A stretch of 64,000 nucleotides of DNA from contig NZ_CP130427.1 in assembly GCF_030518795.1 (NCBI RefSeq), forward strand, positions 4,030,001 through 4,094,000, in the 5' to 3' direction. Under the pieces are notes generated by a model. The model saw nothing but the letters and a program-made list of their open reading frames with translations. It made no database searches and was not told the DNA's origin. Origin of the DNA: Micromonospora sp. NBRC 110009 (lineage in GTDB: Bacteria; Actinomycetota; Actinomycetes; Mycobacteriales; Micromonosporaceae). Below, one piece after another: positions 40,866 through 52,431 of the stretch; position 1 is the first letter of the stretch, and each line of letters opens with the position of its first letter. Position numbers and translations under genes: made by a program.

Positions 40866-42819
40866 GCCGGCCGGGGGAGACCGGCTCGTCCGGTCCGGCC
40901 CCCGGGCCCGCCGGCTCCGGCTCGCCGAACTCCGGTGCCGCGGTGGCCGGCCCCGGTCCGGCCGGCTCCGGCTCGGCGAACTCCGGCTCGGTGGTGGCCG
41001 GCCCCGGGCCCGCCGGCTCCGGCTCGGCGAACTCCTCGTCGTCCTCGCCGCCACCGAGCGACGGGTGCACCGGCAGCGTGGCGGCGAGCGAGAGCACCGA
41101 GCGCAGCAGCGGCAGGGTGGCCAGCGCGGTGGCGCCCTCGCCCAGGTCGAGCCGCAGGTCCACCAGCGGGGTCAGGCCGAGCACGTCGGCGGCGAGCCGC
41201 ACTGCGGGCTGCCCCCCGTGATCGGGCAGCAGGCACCAGTGCCGGGCCTGGCCGGCCAGGTCCCGGCTGACCATGCCGGCGGCGACCCCCACCGGCCCGT
41301 CCAGCAGCACCGGGATCCGCCGGGCGGTCGCGCCGAGCAGCACGCCCGTGGCCACCGCCACGTCGCCGCCGCCCAGCTCGGCCAGCACGTCCTTGGCCTC
41401 CCGCGCGGACCGCCGGGTGCGGTGCAGTGCGTCCCGGACCGCCGCGCAGCGGACCATCCAGGCCGCGTCGTCGATCTCGCCGTGCGCGGTCACCACCCGA
41501 CCCAGCACCGCCGGCGGTTCCGCGCCGGCCGTGGCCGCCAGCACCGCCGCGGCGGCCGCCTCGGTGCCGGCGCCGCACGCCGCCAGCACCAGCAGCTGTA
41601 CGCCCGCGTCGGCGGCCTGCTCGGCCAGCCGCCAGCCGTACCGCAGGGCCGACTCGACCTGGTCGGCGGTGAGCGCCGGCCCGTCCTCCATGGCCGCGGA
41701 GGTGGGCGCCTCGAGCACCTGGAGGCTGGCCCCGCTCTCCGCCGCCAGCCGGGCCAGCGCCCCCCGGCCGGCGCGCGCCTGCCGGGCGCGGCGGGCCGAC
41801 TCGCCGGGCTCCGCGCCGGCCGACGCGCCGCCGGCGTGGTCGCCGTGCAGCAGCAGCACCCGGACCGACGCCCACGGCGCGGGGGTGGGGGTGCCCTGGG
41901 TGGCGGCGGCGAAGCCGACCACCCGCTCCAGCACGCCGAGGCCGGCGCCGGCGATGTCCAGGGTGGTGAGCCGGTCGACGGCCTGCGGGCCCGCGTAGTC
42001 GTCGGGCATCGGCAGTTCCATGCCGGGCTGGATGACCAGGCCGGTGGCGACCATCGGCAGGGCCATGGTCGGGGCGGCCCAGGCCGTGCCCTCCGCCGGC
42101 GCGGCGGGGGCCGGGGCGGGCGACACGGCCGGGGTCAGCACCTCGGGCAGGGGCTCCGGGGTCACCAGCGTCTCGTCGGCCGGCTCCCGGGCGCCGCCGT
42201 CGAGCGCGGGGGAGGCCGCCGCGAGCGCGCTGGACGGCGGCCGGCCGGCCCGGCTCGGGACCGGCGGTGCGCCGGCCGGCTTGAGCCAGGTGGGCTGGCC
42301 GGCCACGACCAGCACGACCGCGTCGCAGGCGTCGGCGACCGCGCGGTTGGTCGCGCCGAGCGCGTCGGTGAACGCCCGCCCCAGCGGGGTGGTCGGCACC
42401 AGGGAGAGCCCCACCTCGGGGCTGACCAGCACCAGGCGTGCGGCGCTGGCCCGCACCGCCGCCGCCAGCTCGGCGATGGTGGCGGTGTCGTCGGCGGGCT
42501 GGTGCGCCGGATCGAGCAGCACGGTCACCCAGCCGCCCAGGTCGTCGACGAGCACCGTCTCGTGCGGCTCCGCCCCGGCGATCACGTCGGCCAGCCGGCG
42601 CGGGTCCGCCGCGGTCTCCTCGCTGGTCCAGCTTCCCGGCCGGCGGGCGCGGTGCGCCGCCAGGCGGGTCGCCCACTCGGTGTCCTCCGGATCCCCCTCG
42701 GGGGCGGTGGCCACGTACCGGACCGTGGGTGCGTCGGCGACCAGCGATTCCGCGAACTCGGACTTGCCCGATCGGATACCGCCGAGCACCAGGAGCGTGT
42801 TCCACCCGTCAACGGACAT
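40855..42819 (-). CDS. cobU-cobT: Fused adenosylcobinamide kinase/guanylyltransferase and DMB phosphoribosyltransferase
   Basis: The protein has 654 residues. Residues 1 to about 180 form CobU: P-loop LVLGGIRSGKSEFAE, TAPEGDPEDTEWATRLAAHR with the guanylylated His region, and RPGSWTSEET. After a roughly 100-residue linker rich in Pro/Ala (SPAPAPAAPAEGTAWA) comes CobT, with VLVLAACGAGTE and the catalytic Glu in LRLDLGEGATALATLPLL. The C-terminal 50 residues repeat EPEPAGPGPAT three times and look disordered. It performs two steps of nucleotide-loop assembly: activation of cobinamide and formation of alpha-ribazole phosphate. CobS, the next enzyme, overlaps downstream. Confidence 0.92.
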   Translation of the reverse strand: MSVDGWNTLLVLGGIRSGKSEFAESLVADAPTVRYVATAPEGDPEDTEWATRLAAHRARRPGSWTSEETAADPRRLADVIAGAEPHETVLVDDLGGWVTVLLDPAHQPADDTATIAELAAAVRASAARLVLVSPEVGLSLVPTTPLGRAFTDALGATNRAVADACDAVVLVVAGQPTWLKPAGAPPVPSRAGRPPSSALAAASPALDGGAREPADETLVTPEPLPEVLTPAVSPAPAPAAPAEGTAWAAPTMALPMVATGLVIQPGMELPMPDDYAGPQAVDRLTTLDIAGAGLGVLERVVGFAAATQGTPTPAPWASVRVLLLHGDHAGGASAGAEPGESARRARQARAGRGALARLAAESGASLQVLEAPTSAAMEDGPALTADQVESALRYGWRLAEQAADAGVQLLVLAACGAGTEAAAAAVLAATAGAEPPAVLGRVVTAHGEIDDAAWMVRCAAVRDALHRTRRSAREAKDVLAELGGGDVAVATGVLLGATARRIPVLLDGPVGVAAGMVSRDLAGQARHWCLLPDHGGQPAVRLAADVLGLTPLVDLRLDLGEGATALATLPLLRSVLSLAATLPVHPSLGGGEDDEEFAEPEPAGPGPATTEPEFAEPEPAGPGPATAAPEFGEPEPAGPGAGPDEPVSPGRRGD

Positions 42820-42870
42820 GCCCGTACCTTAAAGCCGTCCGGCCGGTCGCCGCCCGCCGGCCCGGCCGGC

Positions 42871-45027
<2,157 letters not shown>

Positions 45028-45154
45028 CGGGCCACCGTACCGGCCGGCCCGCACGCCCCATGATCCAGCGTGGTCCCGCCCGGCCCGTTCCCCCGTGCGG
45101 CCGACTACGCTTGCGGAGGTTTCCGGGGACGACGGCGGCGAGGGGAGACGCGGC

Positions 45155-45355
45155 ATGGCGTGGAGCTGGCGGTACGAGGGCGGGAACGGCGAGTCGGCCG
45201 AGGGGCCGGGCGAGTCGTTCGGCAACCAGGCGGACGCCGAGTCGTGGATCGGCCAGACCTGGCGGGAGCTCGCGGCGTCCGGCGTCACCTCCGTCGCGCT
45301 CGTCGAGGACGACCGGGTGGAATACCGGATGAGCCTGCTTCCCCCGGCCGAATGA
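45155..45355 (+). CDS. Small conserved protein (66 residues) coupled to M50 protease
   Basis: ATG at 45155 follows gagggga. The product MAWSWRYEGGNGESAEGP... is acidic, with a helix DAESWIGQTWRELAASG and a final strand VTSVALVEDDRVEYRMSL. I recall similar short proteins in other actinomycetes but no assigned function. Its TGA overlaps the protease ATG (ATGA), so the two are translationally coupled. It is divergent from the Ser/Thr kinase gene, 127 bases away. Confidence 0.75.
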   Translation: MAWSWRYEGGNGESAEGPGESFGNQADAESWIGQTWRELAASGVTSVALVEDDRVEYRMSLLPPAE

Positions 45356-46149
45356 TGGGCTACGACCGGCCGGGCGACCCGCTGGTGCTCGGCGTGCCCC
45401 GGGCGGCGTTCCGGCCCAGCCCGGTCTTCCTCGCCCTGGCCGCGCTCTTCGTGACCAGCGGGGTGATGACCTGGCAGCGGTTCGGCAACGTCCGCCTCGA
45501 CGTCTTCCTCTTCGTGGTCACCGGCTGGCTGGTCTCGCTCTGCCTGCACGAGTACGCGCACGCGGTGGTGGCGTACCGGGCCGGGGACCGGGACATCGCC
45601 CACCGGGGCTACCTGACGCTCAACCCGTTGAAGTACACGAACCCGCTGCTGTCGATCGTGCTGCCGGTGGTCGTGGTGCTGCTCGGCGGCATCGGCCTGC
45701 CCGGTGGGGCGGTCTGGGTGGACCGGCACGCCATTCCCGGCCGGTTGCGGCACACCCTGGTCAGCCTGGCCGGCCCGGCGACCAACGTGCTGTTCACCCT
45801 GCTGCTGGTGGCGGGGCTGCGGATCGGGCTCGGCGTCAATGGGCCGATCGAGTTCTGGGCCGGCGTGGGCCTGCTGGCGTTCCTCCAGCTCACCGCCAGC
45901 GTGCTCAACCTGCTGCCGGTGCCCGGCCTGGACGGCGGCAACATGATCCAGCCGTGGCTGAACCCGCAGTGGCGCCGGATGTACGACCTGTTCGCCCCGT
46001 ACGGCTTCATCGCGCTCTTCGCGCTGCTGTGGAACCCGCGGATCGGCGGCTGGTTCTTCGGCGCGATCTTCGGCCTCGCGGACCTGCTGGGCCTGCCCCG
46101 GGAGCTGTACGTGGCCGGGCTGCAGCTGATCCGCTTCTGGCAGGGCTGA
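45352..46149 (+). CDS. Site-2-protease-like M50 membrane metalloprotease
   Basis: The protein has 265 residues with about six membrane segments. The zinc motif HEYAH (residues 66-70, HExxH) lies in the second segment, and the third ligand is in PGLDGGN (about 190-196). ISLAGPATN-like LVSLAGPATNVLFTLLL is also typical of M50B proteins. No PDZ or CBS domain is present, as in the Rv1222/YwhC-type small members. It probably cleaves membrane-bound substrates within the bilayer; none can be named. It shares a divergent promoter region with the kinase and ends at a bidirectional terminator. Confidence 0.88.
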   Translation: MMGYDRPGDPLVLGVPRAAFRPSPVFLALAALFVTSGVMTWQRFGNVRLDVFLFVVTGWLVSLCLHEYAHAVVAYRAGDRDIAHRGYLTLNPLKYTNPLLSIVLPVVVVLLGGIGLPGGAVWVDRHAIPGRLRHTLVSLAGPATNVLFTLLLVAGLRIGLGVNGPIEFWAGVGLLAFLQLTASVLNLLPVPGLDGGNMIQPWLNPQWRRMYDLFAPYGFIALFALLWNPRIGGWFFGAIFGLADLLGLPRELYVAGLQLIRFWQG

Positions 46150-46155
46150 GCGGGC

Positions 46156-46190
46156 CCGGTCCGGCCGACGCGGTGCGCCGGCCGGACCGG
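46156..46190. terminator. Bidirectional hairpin terminator
   Basis: Perfect 11-bp arms CCGGTCCGGCC (46156-46166) and complement (46180-46190) lie between the converging M50 and aldo/keto reductase genes. Confidence 0.7.
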
Positions 46191-46197
46191 GGAGCGC

Positions 46198-47196
46198 TCA
46201 CGGGCGCTGGGCGGGGGACTCGGTCTTCGCCGGGTCCCGCTCGGTGATCGGCTCGACGATCTCGTCGATCGCCTTGAGCAGGTCGGCGTCGAGCTTCACG
46301 CCCGCCGCCTTCACGTTGTCGTACACCTGCTCGGGGCGGGACGCGCCGACGATCGCCGAGGAGACGTTCGGGTTCTGCAGCACCCAGGCGATGGCGAGCT
46401 GCGGCATGGTCAGCCCGGCCTGCTCCGCGAGGGGCTTGAGCCGCTGCACCCGGGTCAGCACCTCGTCGGTCAGGAACCGGGCGATGAACCCGGCACCCGA
46501 CTTCTCGTCGGTGGCCCGGGACCCGGCCGGCGCCGGCTGGCCCGGCAGGTACTTGCCGGAGAGCACGCCCTGGGCCATCGGCGACCAGACGATCTGGCCG
46601 ACGCCCAGCTCCTCGCTGGTCGGGATCACCTCGGCCTCGATGACCCGCCACAGCATCGAGTACTGCGGCTGGCTGGAGACCAGCGGGATGCGCAGCTCGC
46701 GGGCGAGCTGGTGGGCCTCCCGGAGCTGCGACGCCGTCCACTCGGAGACCCCGATGTAGTGCGCCTTGCCGGAGTGCACGACGTCGGCGAACGCCTCCAT
46801 CGTCTCCTCCAGCGGGGTGCTGTGGTCGTACCGATGGGCCTGGTAGAGGTCCACGTAGTCGGTCTGCAGCCGGCGCAGCGAGCCGTTGATCGACTCCATG
46901 ATGTGCTTGCGGGACAGGCCCCGGTCGTTCCGGCCCGGGCCGGTCGGCCAGTAGACCTTGGTGAAGATCTCCAGCCCTTCCCGCCGCTCGCCCTTCAGCG
47001 CGCGGCCGAGCACCTCCTCGGCCTTCGTGCCGGCGTACACGTCGGCGGTGTCGAAGGTGGTGATGCCGGTCTCCAGGGCGGCCCGCACGCACGCGGTCGC
47101 CGCCTCCTCCTCGACCTGCGAACCGTGAGTGATCCAGTTGCCGTACGAGATCTCACTGACCATCAGGCCCGAGCGGCCTAGGTGTCGGAATTCCAT
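46198..47196 (-). CDS. Aldo/keto reductase, Kv-beta/YghZ-like
   Basis: The protein has 332 residues. It is a TIM-barrel NADPH enzyme with catalytic Asp and Tyr in FDTADVYAGTKAEEVLG, Lys in EIFTKVYW and His in LYQAHRYDHSTPLEE. The NADPH loop includes WSPMAQGVLSGKYLPG and AIVGASRPEQVYDN. The length is that of the voltage-gated potassium-channel beta-subunit group (AKR6/AKR14-like). It reduces aldehydes or ketones; the physiological substrate is unknown. It stands alone between the M50 gene and the WG-repeat gene. Confidence 0.92.
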   Translation of the reverse strand: MEFRHLGRSGLMVSEISYGNWITHGSQVEEEAATACVRAALETGITTFDTADVYAGTKAEEVLGRALKGERREGLEIFTKVYWPTGPGRNDRGLSRKHIMESINGSLRRLQTDYVDLYQAHRYDHSTPLEETMEAFADVVHSGKAHYIGVSEWTASQLREAHQLARELRIPLVSSQPQYSMLWRVIEAEVIPTSEELGVGQIVWSPMAQGVLSGKYLPGQPAPAGSRATDEKSGAGFIARFLTDEVLTRVQRLKPLAEQAGLTMPQLAIAWVLQNPNVSSAIVGASRPEQVYDNVKAAGVKLDADLLKAIDEIVEPITERDPAKTESPAQRP

Positions 47197-47260
47197 GCCT
47201 CGACCCTAGACCCGCCCGATCATGGTCACGCCGAGGCGCCTCGCGGATGTGACCCCGGGG

Positions 47261-50200
47261 TCAGAGCACCGGGCTGGTGTCGGTGAGCAGTTGCTCGATC
47301 TCGGCGACCACCGCGGCGCGGCTCGGGTGCACCGGGTCGATCAGCGGCTGGCCCCGCCGGTCCCGCGCGCCCCAGCGGCCCGTCTCATCGCCGACCAGGA
47401 AGGCGACCGGGTGCACGATCAGGACCGGGTACACCGGCGCGACCAGCACCCGGCCGGTCCGGTCCACCACGCCCCGGCGGCCGGCCAGCTCCACCCCGGC
47501 CAGGCCCTCCTCCGTGAAGCCGTCCACCTGCCGGCCGTCGGCCAGGGCGGTGGTGAGGCCGTGGTACCGGGTCGGCACGACGACCTGGCCGGTGCGGTCG
47601 ACCGCGCCCCAGCCGCCGTTCTGGCGCACCGCCGCCAAGCCGGCCCGGAACGGCCGTACGTCCTCGAAGCCCGGTGGGATCTTCACGATGTTGGTCGGGT
47701 CGACCGCCATCCACCGGCCCTTGCCGTCCATCGACACCCAGGCCAGCCCCTCGGAGAACGAGCCCACCGCCCGGTAGCCGTTGTTCGGCTCGATCAGCGC
47801 CACCCCGGCGGTGTCGATCAGTGCCCAGCGGGACGCCTCCGGCAGGCGTACCCAGGCCATCCCCTCCCGGAACGGCTGCACCTCGGCGTACCGGTGGTCG
47901 ACCACCAGGTTGCCCTCGGCGTCCGCGTACCCCCAGAGCTCGCGCTCCTCGTCGAGGGTGGGCACCGGATGCCGCTCGCCGCCCAGGAGCGTCTCCCGGC
48001 TCCGCGGATTCGGGCCGAAGCCGGTGGTCGCGGCCCGCTCGGCGACCGCGTCCAGCGCCAGCGCGGTACGCGCGTTCAGCTCCGCGTCGTCACCGTGGCG
48101 CAGGTCCAGCGCCCGCTCGAAGTGCAGGCACGCCTCGGTCATCCGGCCCTGGTCGTAGCAACACCGGCCGGCGTGCTCGTGCAGCGCCGCGCGCAACCGG
48201 TCGGGCAGCTCCGGCGAGCTCGCCTCGGCGAAGAGCCGGTCGGCCTCCGCGTACTCGCCCCGCCAGCGCAGCACCTCGGCGAGCCGCGCGCGGGCCAGGG
48301 CGGTGCGCCGCAACTCCCCGGTGGCCTCCGCGTAGGTGAGGGCGAGCCGGGCGTCGGCGAGGGCGTCGTCCAGGTCCCCGAGGATCCGCGACGCGACCGA
48401 GCGCAGGCTCAGCAACCGGGCCCGGCTCCGGTTGTCCAGCGCGGCGCCCAGCTTGGTGGTGAGCCCGTCCCGGATCTCGCGCAGCGCCTCGGGGTCCGGG
48501 GCCTCCTCGCGCAGCGTCTCCGGGTGCAGCCGCCACCGGACCGCGGCGAGCGCCTGCTCCGGGTCCACGGGGCGTACCTCGGGTCGCTCCTCCGCGGCCT
48601 CGGGTGCCGGCGGCGCGGCGCGCTCCGCCGCGGGTTCGGCGGCCGGTGCCGGTCGCTCGCCCGGGTCGGCTTCGGGCGCGGACGGCGCGGCGGCCGGTGG
48701 CGCGGAGACCGGTGACGGCGCGCTCTTTGCCGCCAGCGCGGCGGCCTCTCCCGGTACGGACACCGGCGGTGCCGGCGGCCCGGAGACCGGAGCTGGCGGT
48801 GCCGACACGGGGCGCGGGGAGGGCGCGGTGGCTCCGGCCGGCGGGGTCGACCCGGCCTCGGCGGGTGGCGCCGCCTCGGGTGCCGCCGACGGCGCACCGG
48901 CGGGTGCGGAGGCGGGCTGGTCGGCGGCGGTGGCCGGCGCCGGCTGGGACCCGGGCGGGGCGGGTGGCGCGGCCTGGTCGGCGGCGGTGGCCGGTGCCGG
49001 GACGGGCCGTGGAACGGGACCGACCGGCGACGGGGTGGCCGAGGCGGGCGGTCCGGACCCGGGCCGCTCGGGTGCCGGGACGGGCGCCGGGGGCGCGTAC
49101 GCGGGAGGCGGGGCCAGCCGGTCGGCCGCGGCGGGTGTGGGACTTTCGGGGGCGGGCGGCCCGGAGGCCGGCCGGGTGGCGGGCGCAGGACCGCCCGACC
49201 CGGGCGGCGCGGCTGGGCCGGGGGCCCACGCCGGTGGGGCCGACAGCGGTCGTGCGGCCGGCACCGGACCGGCGCCGGCGCGCTCGCTGGCGGCGTCCGC
49301 AGCCGGGACGGGCGGCGCGGACTGCGGCCGGGCGGTCACCGGACGGTCCGGGTCGGGGCGCGAGCGAGCGCCGGCGACCGGCGCGGGCGGCGCGGACACC
49401 GGCGTCCCGGAGGTGGCGGCCGGTGCCTGATCCGGCTCGGCGGACGGCGTCGCCGCCCGGGCCGGGTCGACCACGGCCGCGCCGCCCCGGTCCGCGGTGG
49501 CCCGTCCGGGCGACGTGGCGACGGCGGGTGCGGGTGGGGCCGAGGCCGCCGCGGCGAGCGGCGGTACCGCCGCTGGTTCGGCCGGCGCCCGGCGCACCGC
49601 CTCGTCGCCGCCGCCCGGTGCGGCCTGGGCGGCGTCCGCCGGCGTCGGGATCGCCCGGAACCAGGCGGCCGCGTCCTCGACGGATCGGCCGGCCGGGGCC
49701 GGCGGTTCGCGATCGGACGGGCCGACGCCGGGGGCGACGTCCGCCTCGCCGGGCGGCGTCGACACCGGTGCGGCCGGCGGTACGGAGACCGGCCGGGCGT
49801 CGGCCGTCCGGATCTCCTCCGGGCGCGCTGCCGGCTCGTTCCGGTCGACGGAGGTCGGACCGGCGGCGGACACCGCCGGCCGACTCGGCGGACCGGCGAC
49901 CGGGGCTTCGACGGGACGGGCGTCCGCCGGGCCGTCGCCGGGACCGGGTAGGAACTCCATCCGCAGGCCGGCCGCCGGCGGCGCGGAGATCGGCGCCTCC
50001 GGCCTGGTCGGCCGTCCGGCCGTGTCGCCCGAGGCGGGTCGCGGCTGTGCCGGCACCCCGGAGACGGGCGCCCCGGAGACGGGCGAGGCCGAGGCGGGTG
50101 GCGCCGTGACGGGTGGCGCCGTGACGGGTGGAGGCGGAACAGGGGGCCGCGGAGCGGGTGGTGCCGGGACCGGCGGCCCGGAGACCGGCCCGCCCGAAAC

Positions 50201-52270
50201 CGGCACGCTGGAGACCGGCGCTCCCGAGACCGGTGCACCGGAGACCGCCGTGCCCGGGGTCGGCGCCGCCGGGCGAGCGTCCGGCCGGTCCACCGGTGGG
50301 CGCCGCAGCTCGTCGGGGCGCGTCGGGGCGGGCGGCATCGGTCGCTGCCGCGGCTCGTCGGGGCGTACCGGCGTGGACGGCCGTTCGCGCAGGTCGTCGG
50401 GGTGGGCGGGGCTGGTCGGCCGGTCCCGTACGTCGTCGGGACGGGTGCGGGCGGCGGGCTCGACCGGTGGCCGCCAACCGTCGCCGGGGCGGGCCGGGCC
50501 GGGCTCGGCCGGGCGAGCGGGCCGCTCCTCCGGGCGCGGGCGGTAGCGGTCCTCCGGGCGGGGACCGACGACCTCGGGGCGGGGAGCCTCGAAGCGCGGG
50601 CCGCCGGTCTCGGGGCGGGGACCGTCGTAGCGGGGCGCCGCCTCGTCGGCGGTGCGCGGCGGCCGCCCGTCGGGGCCGGGCCGGCCGGGGGCGACCGGCG
50701 GGCGCTGCCGCTCCTCCGGCCGGTATGCGGCCGGCTCGGTCCGGGGTCGCCGCTCGACTACGGGCCACTCCTCGGGACGTGGGCGGGTCGGGTCGCCCGC
50801 CGGGCGGCGGGGGTCCCAACGCTCGTCCGGACCGTGGGCGGCGGGACGCGGGTCGGCGTACCGGCCGGGCTCGGGGCGGTGCGGGTCCCCGGGGCGGCGC
50901 GGGCCGTCCGGCGCCTCCCGGTACACCTCGGCCCGCGCGGCAGCCTCCCGGCGCGGGTCGCGCTCGCGCGGGGCACCGTCGAAGCCCGGGTCGCGCCGGT
51001 CCGCCCGGCGGTCGAGGCCGGGTTCGCGCCGGTCGCCGCGACCGTCGTAGGCCGGTTCGCGTCGCTCGGGTGGTCCGTCGAAGTCGTGGTCGCGCCGGTC
51101 CATCGGGCGGTCGAAGCCCGGTTCGCGCCGGTCGCCCCGTGCGCCGAAGGCCGGTTCGCGCCGGTCACCACGGCCGTCGTACGCCGGTTCGCGTCGCTCG
51201 GCCGGCCGGTCGAGGCCGGGGTCGCGCCGGTCCACCGGGCGGTCGCGACCGGGCTCGCGCCCGTCGAACGCCGGCCCGCGCCGGTGCTCCCACCCGTCCG
51301 GTGCGGGTTCCCGTCGGTGGCTCCACCCGTCGGGCGCGGCTTCGCGTCGATCGACCGGGCCGTCGAAGCCCGCGTCACGCCGGTCCAGCGGGCCGCGCGG
51401 CGCGCCGGCGGGCCGCCCGTCGGCCGTGCCCCGGCGCTGCTCGGGACGGGGCTGCGGGCGGTGCGGGAACTCGTCGGGCTCCGGAAGCCAGCCGGGCTCG
51501 GGCGCGGGGGAGACCGGCCGGCCCGGGCCGGCGTCCGGCATCCGCCGGGCCGGCTCGGGGCGTACCCAGCGCTGGTCGTGCCGGTCGTCCCGCCAGGCCG
51601 CGGGCTGGTCGCGCTGGTCGTCGTACCGGTCGCCGGGCTGCGGCCCCGGGCCGCGGTCGCCGCGCCGGTCCGCCCAGGCCCGCCGCCCGTCGGGGCGGGG
51701 CTCGTCGGGGCCGTGCCGATCGCCCGGATACGCGCCGCGCCGGCCCCCCGGGGCCGGGCTCACCGGGTACGCGCCGCGCCGGTCGTCGGGCCCGGCCGGG
51801 CTCACCGGGTACGCGCCGCGCCGGTCGTCGGGCCCGGCCGGGCTCACCGGGTACGCGCCGCGCCGGTCGTCGGGCCCGGCCGGGCTCACCGGGTACGCGC
51901 CGCGCCGGTCGTCGGGCCCGGCCGGGCTCACCGGGTACGCGCCGCGCCGGTCGTCGGGCCCGGCCGGGCTCACCGGGTACGCGCCGCGCCGGTCGTCGGG
52001 CCCGGCCGGGCTCACCGGGTACGCGCCGCGCCGGTCGTCGGGCCCGGCCGGGCTCACCGGGTATGCGTCCTCCCCGGGCTCGGCGCCGGCCGGGTGCACC
52101 TCGGCCCGGCCGACCACGGCGGAGCGGCCGCGCGGGGCGGGTGGGGGCAGGTGTTCCACGCCGATGTCGCCCGGGTAGCGCTGCCCCGGGAACTGCGGGC
52201 GCCACTCGTGGGTGGGTTCGGCGGCCCAGGACGGTTCGGCCGGCTCGCGCCAGCGGTCCCAACCACTCAT
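47261..52270 (-). CDS. Giant disordered/TPR/WG-repeat protein
   Basis: The protein has 1,669 residues. Residues 1 to about 1,230 are low complexity: an N-terminal WRxP-rich segment, seven exact AYPVSPAGPDDRRG repeats and one degenerate copy (residues 69-179), then Arg/Asp/Glu/Pro-rich repeats (RREP, DRRD) and long Pro/Ala/Val tracts. Residues about 1,235-1,395 are TPR-like helices (ALAAVRWRLHPETLREEAPD; EVLRWRGEYAEADRLFAEAS). The C-terminal 250 residues are WG beta-repeats (GMAWVRLPEASRWALIDTAG, GLAAVRQNGGWGAVDRTGQ, GLAGVELAGRRGVVDRTGR). No signal peptide or membrane segment is seen. It looks like an intracellular scaffold; the role is unknown. Divergent from the ABC exporter. Confidence 0.85.
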   Translation of the reverse strand: MSGWDRWREPAEPSWAAEPTHEWRPQFPGQRYPGDIGVEHLPPPAPRGRSAVVGRAEVHPAGAEPGEDAYPVSPAGPDDRRGAYPVSPAGPDDRRGAYPVSPAGPDDRRGAYPVSPAGPDDRRGAYPVSPAGPDDRRGAYPVSPAGPDDRRGAYPVSPAGPDDRRGAYPVSPAPGGRRGAYPGDRHGPDEPRPDGRRAWADRRGDRGPGPQPGDRYDDQRDQPAAWRDDRHDQRWVRPEPARRMPDAGPGRPVSPAPEPGWLPEPDEFPHRPQPRPEQRRGTADGRPAGAPRGPLDRRDAGFDGPVDRREAAPDGWSHRREPAPDGWEHRRGPAFDGREPGRDRPVDRRDPGLDRPAERREPAYDGRGDRREPAFGARGDRREPGFDRPMDRRDHDFDGPPERREPAYDGRGDRREPGLDRRADRRDPGFDGAPRERDPRREAAARAEVYREAPDGPRRPGDPHRPEPGRYADPRPAAHGPDERWDPRRPAGDPTRPRPEEWPVVERRPRTEPAAYRPEERQRPPVAPGRPGPDGRPPRTADEAAPRYDGPRPETGGPRFEAPRPEVVGPRPEDRYRPRPEERPARPAEPGPARPGDGWRPPVEPAARTRPDDVRDRPTSPAHPDDLRERPSTPVRPDEPRQRPMPPAPTRPDELRRPPVDRPDARPAAPTPGTAVSGAPVSGAPVSSVPVSGGPVSGPPVPAPPAPRPPVPPPPVTAPPVTAPPASASPVSGAPVSGVPAQPRPASGDTAGRPTRPEAPISAPPAAGLRMEFLPGPGDGPADARPVEAPVAGPPSRPAVSAAGPTSVDRNEPAARPEEIRTADARPVSVPPAAPVSTPPGEADVAPGVGPSDREPPAPAGRSVEDAAAWFRAIPTPADAAQAAPGGGDEAVRRAPAEPAAVPPLAAAASAPPAPAVATSPGRATADRGGAAVVDPARAATPSAEPDQAPAATSGTPVSAPPAPVAGARSRPDPDRPVTARPQSAPPVPAADAASERAGAGPVPAARPLSAPPAWAPGPAAPPGSGGPAPATRPASGPPAPESPTPAAADRLAPPPAYAPPAPVPAPERPGSGPPASATPSPVGPVPRPVPAPATAADQAAPPAPPGSQPAPATAADQPASAPAGAPSAAPEAAPPAEAGSTPPAGATAPSPRPVSAPPAPVSGPPAPPVSVPGEAAALAAKSAPSPVSAPPAAAPSAPEADPGERPAPAAEPAAERAAPPAPEAAEERPEVRPVDPEQALAAVRWRLHPETLREEAPDPEALREIRDGLTTKLGAALDNRSRARLLSLRSVASRILGDLDDALADARLALTYAEATGELRRTALARARLAEVLRWRGEYAEADRLFAEASSPELPDRLRAALHEHAGRCCYDQGRMTEACLHFERALDLRHGDDAELNARTALALDAVAERAATTGFGPNPRSRETLLGGERHPVPTLDEERELWGYADAEGNLVVDHRYAEVQPFREGMAWVRLPEASRWALIDTAGVALIEPNNGYRAVGSFSEGLAWVSMDGKGRWMAVDPTNIVKIPPGFEDVRPFRAGLAAVRQNGGWGAVDRTGQVVVPTRYHGLTTALADGRQVDGFTEEGLAGVELAGRRGVVDRTGRVLVAPVYPVLIVHPVAFLVGDETGRWGARDRRGQPLIDPVHPSRAAVVAEIEQLLTDTSPVL
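51734..52066 (-). repeat. Seven tandem 42-bp coding repeats plus one degenerate unit
   Basis: GGTCGTCGGGCCCGGCC recurs at 51782, 51824, 51866, 51908, 51950, 51992 and 52034, exactly 42 bases apart and apparently unchanged. Each unit encodes AYPVSPAGPDDRRG in the N-terminal disordered part of the WG-repeat protein. The unit nearest 51734 is one codon shorter and altered (AYPVSPAPGGRRG). Identity at DNA level points to recent slippage or unequal crossover. Confidence 0.92.
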
Positions 52271-52431
52271 CGGGGCACCCGGTCGCCGCCCGCGCGGCGC
52301 GGCCCCGGGGCCGGCTCGCGTCGCTCGCTCACGGCGATGTCACCTCGTTGGAAATTGTCGCGCTGGGCGCCGGACGTGCCGGTAGAGTCGCCCGGTCCGG
52401 CACGTCGTGGCTGCGGAAGGAGGGTAGCGGC

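Noticed and set aside
51734..52066. CRISPR-like array
   Set aside because: The units are directly adjacent, in frame and without unique spacers, so they are a coding tandem repeat.
50128..52431. A long plus-strand extension upstream of the first ABC permease
   Set aside because: It is antisense to the disordered part of the WG-repeat protein. The permease has a strong ribosome site and GTG at 52432.
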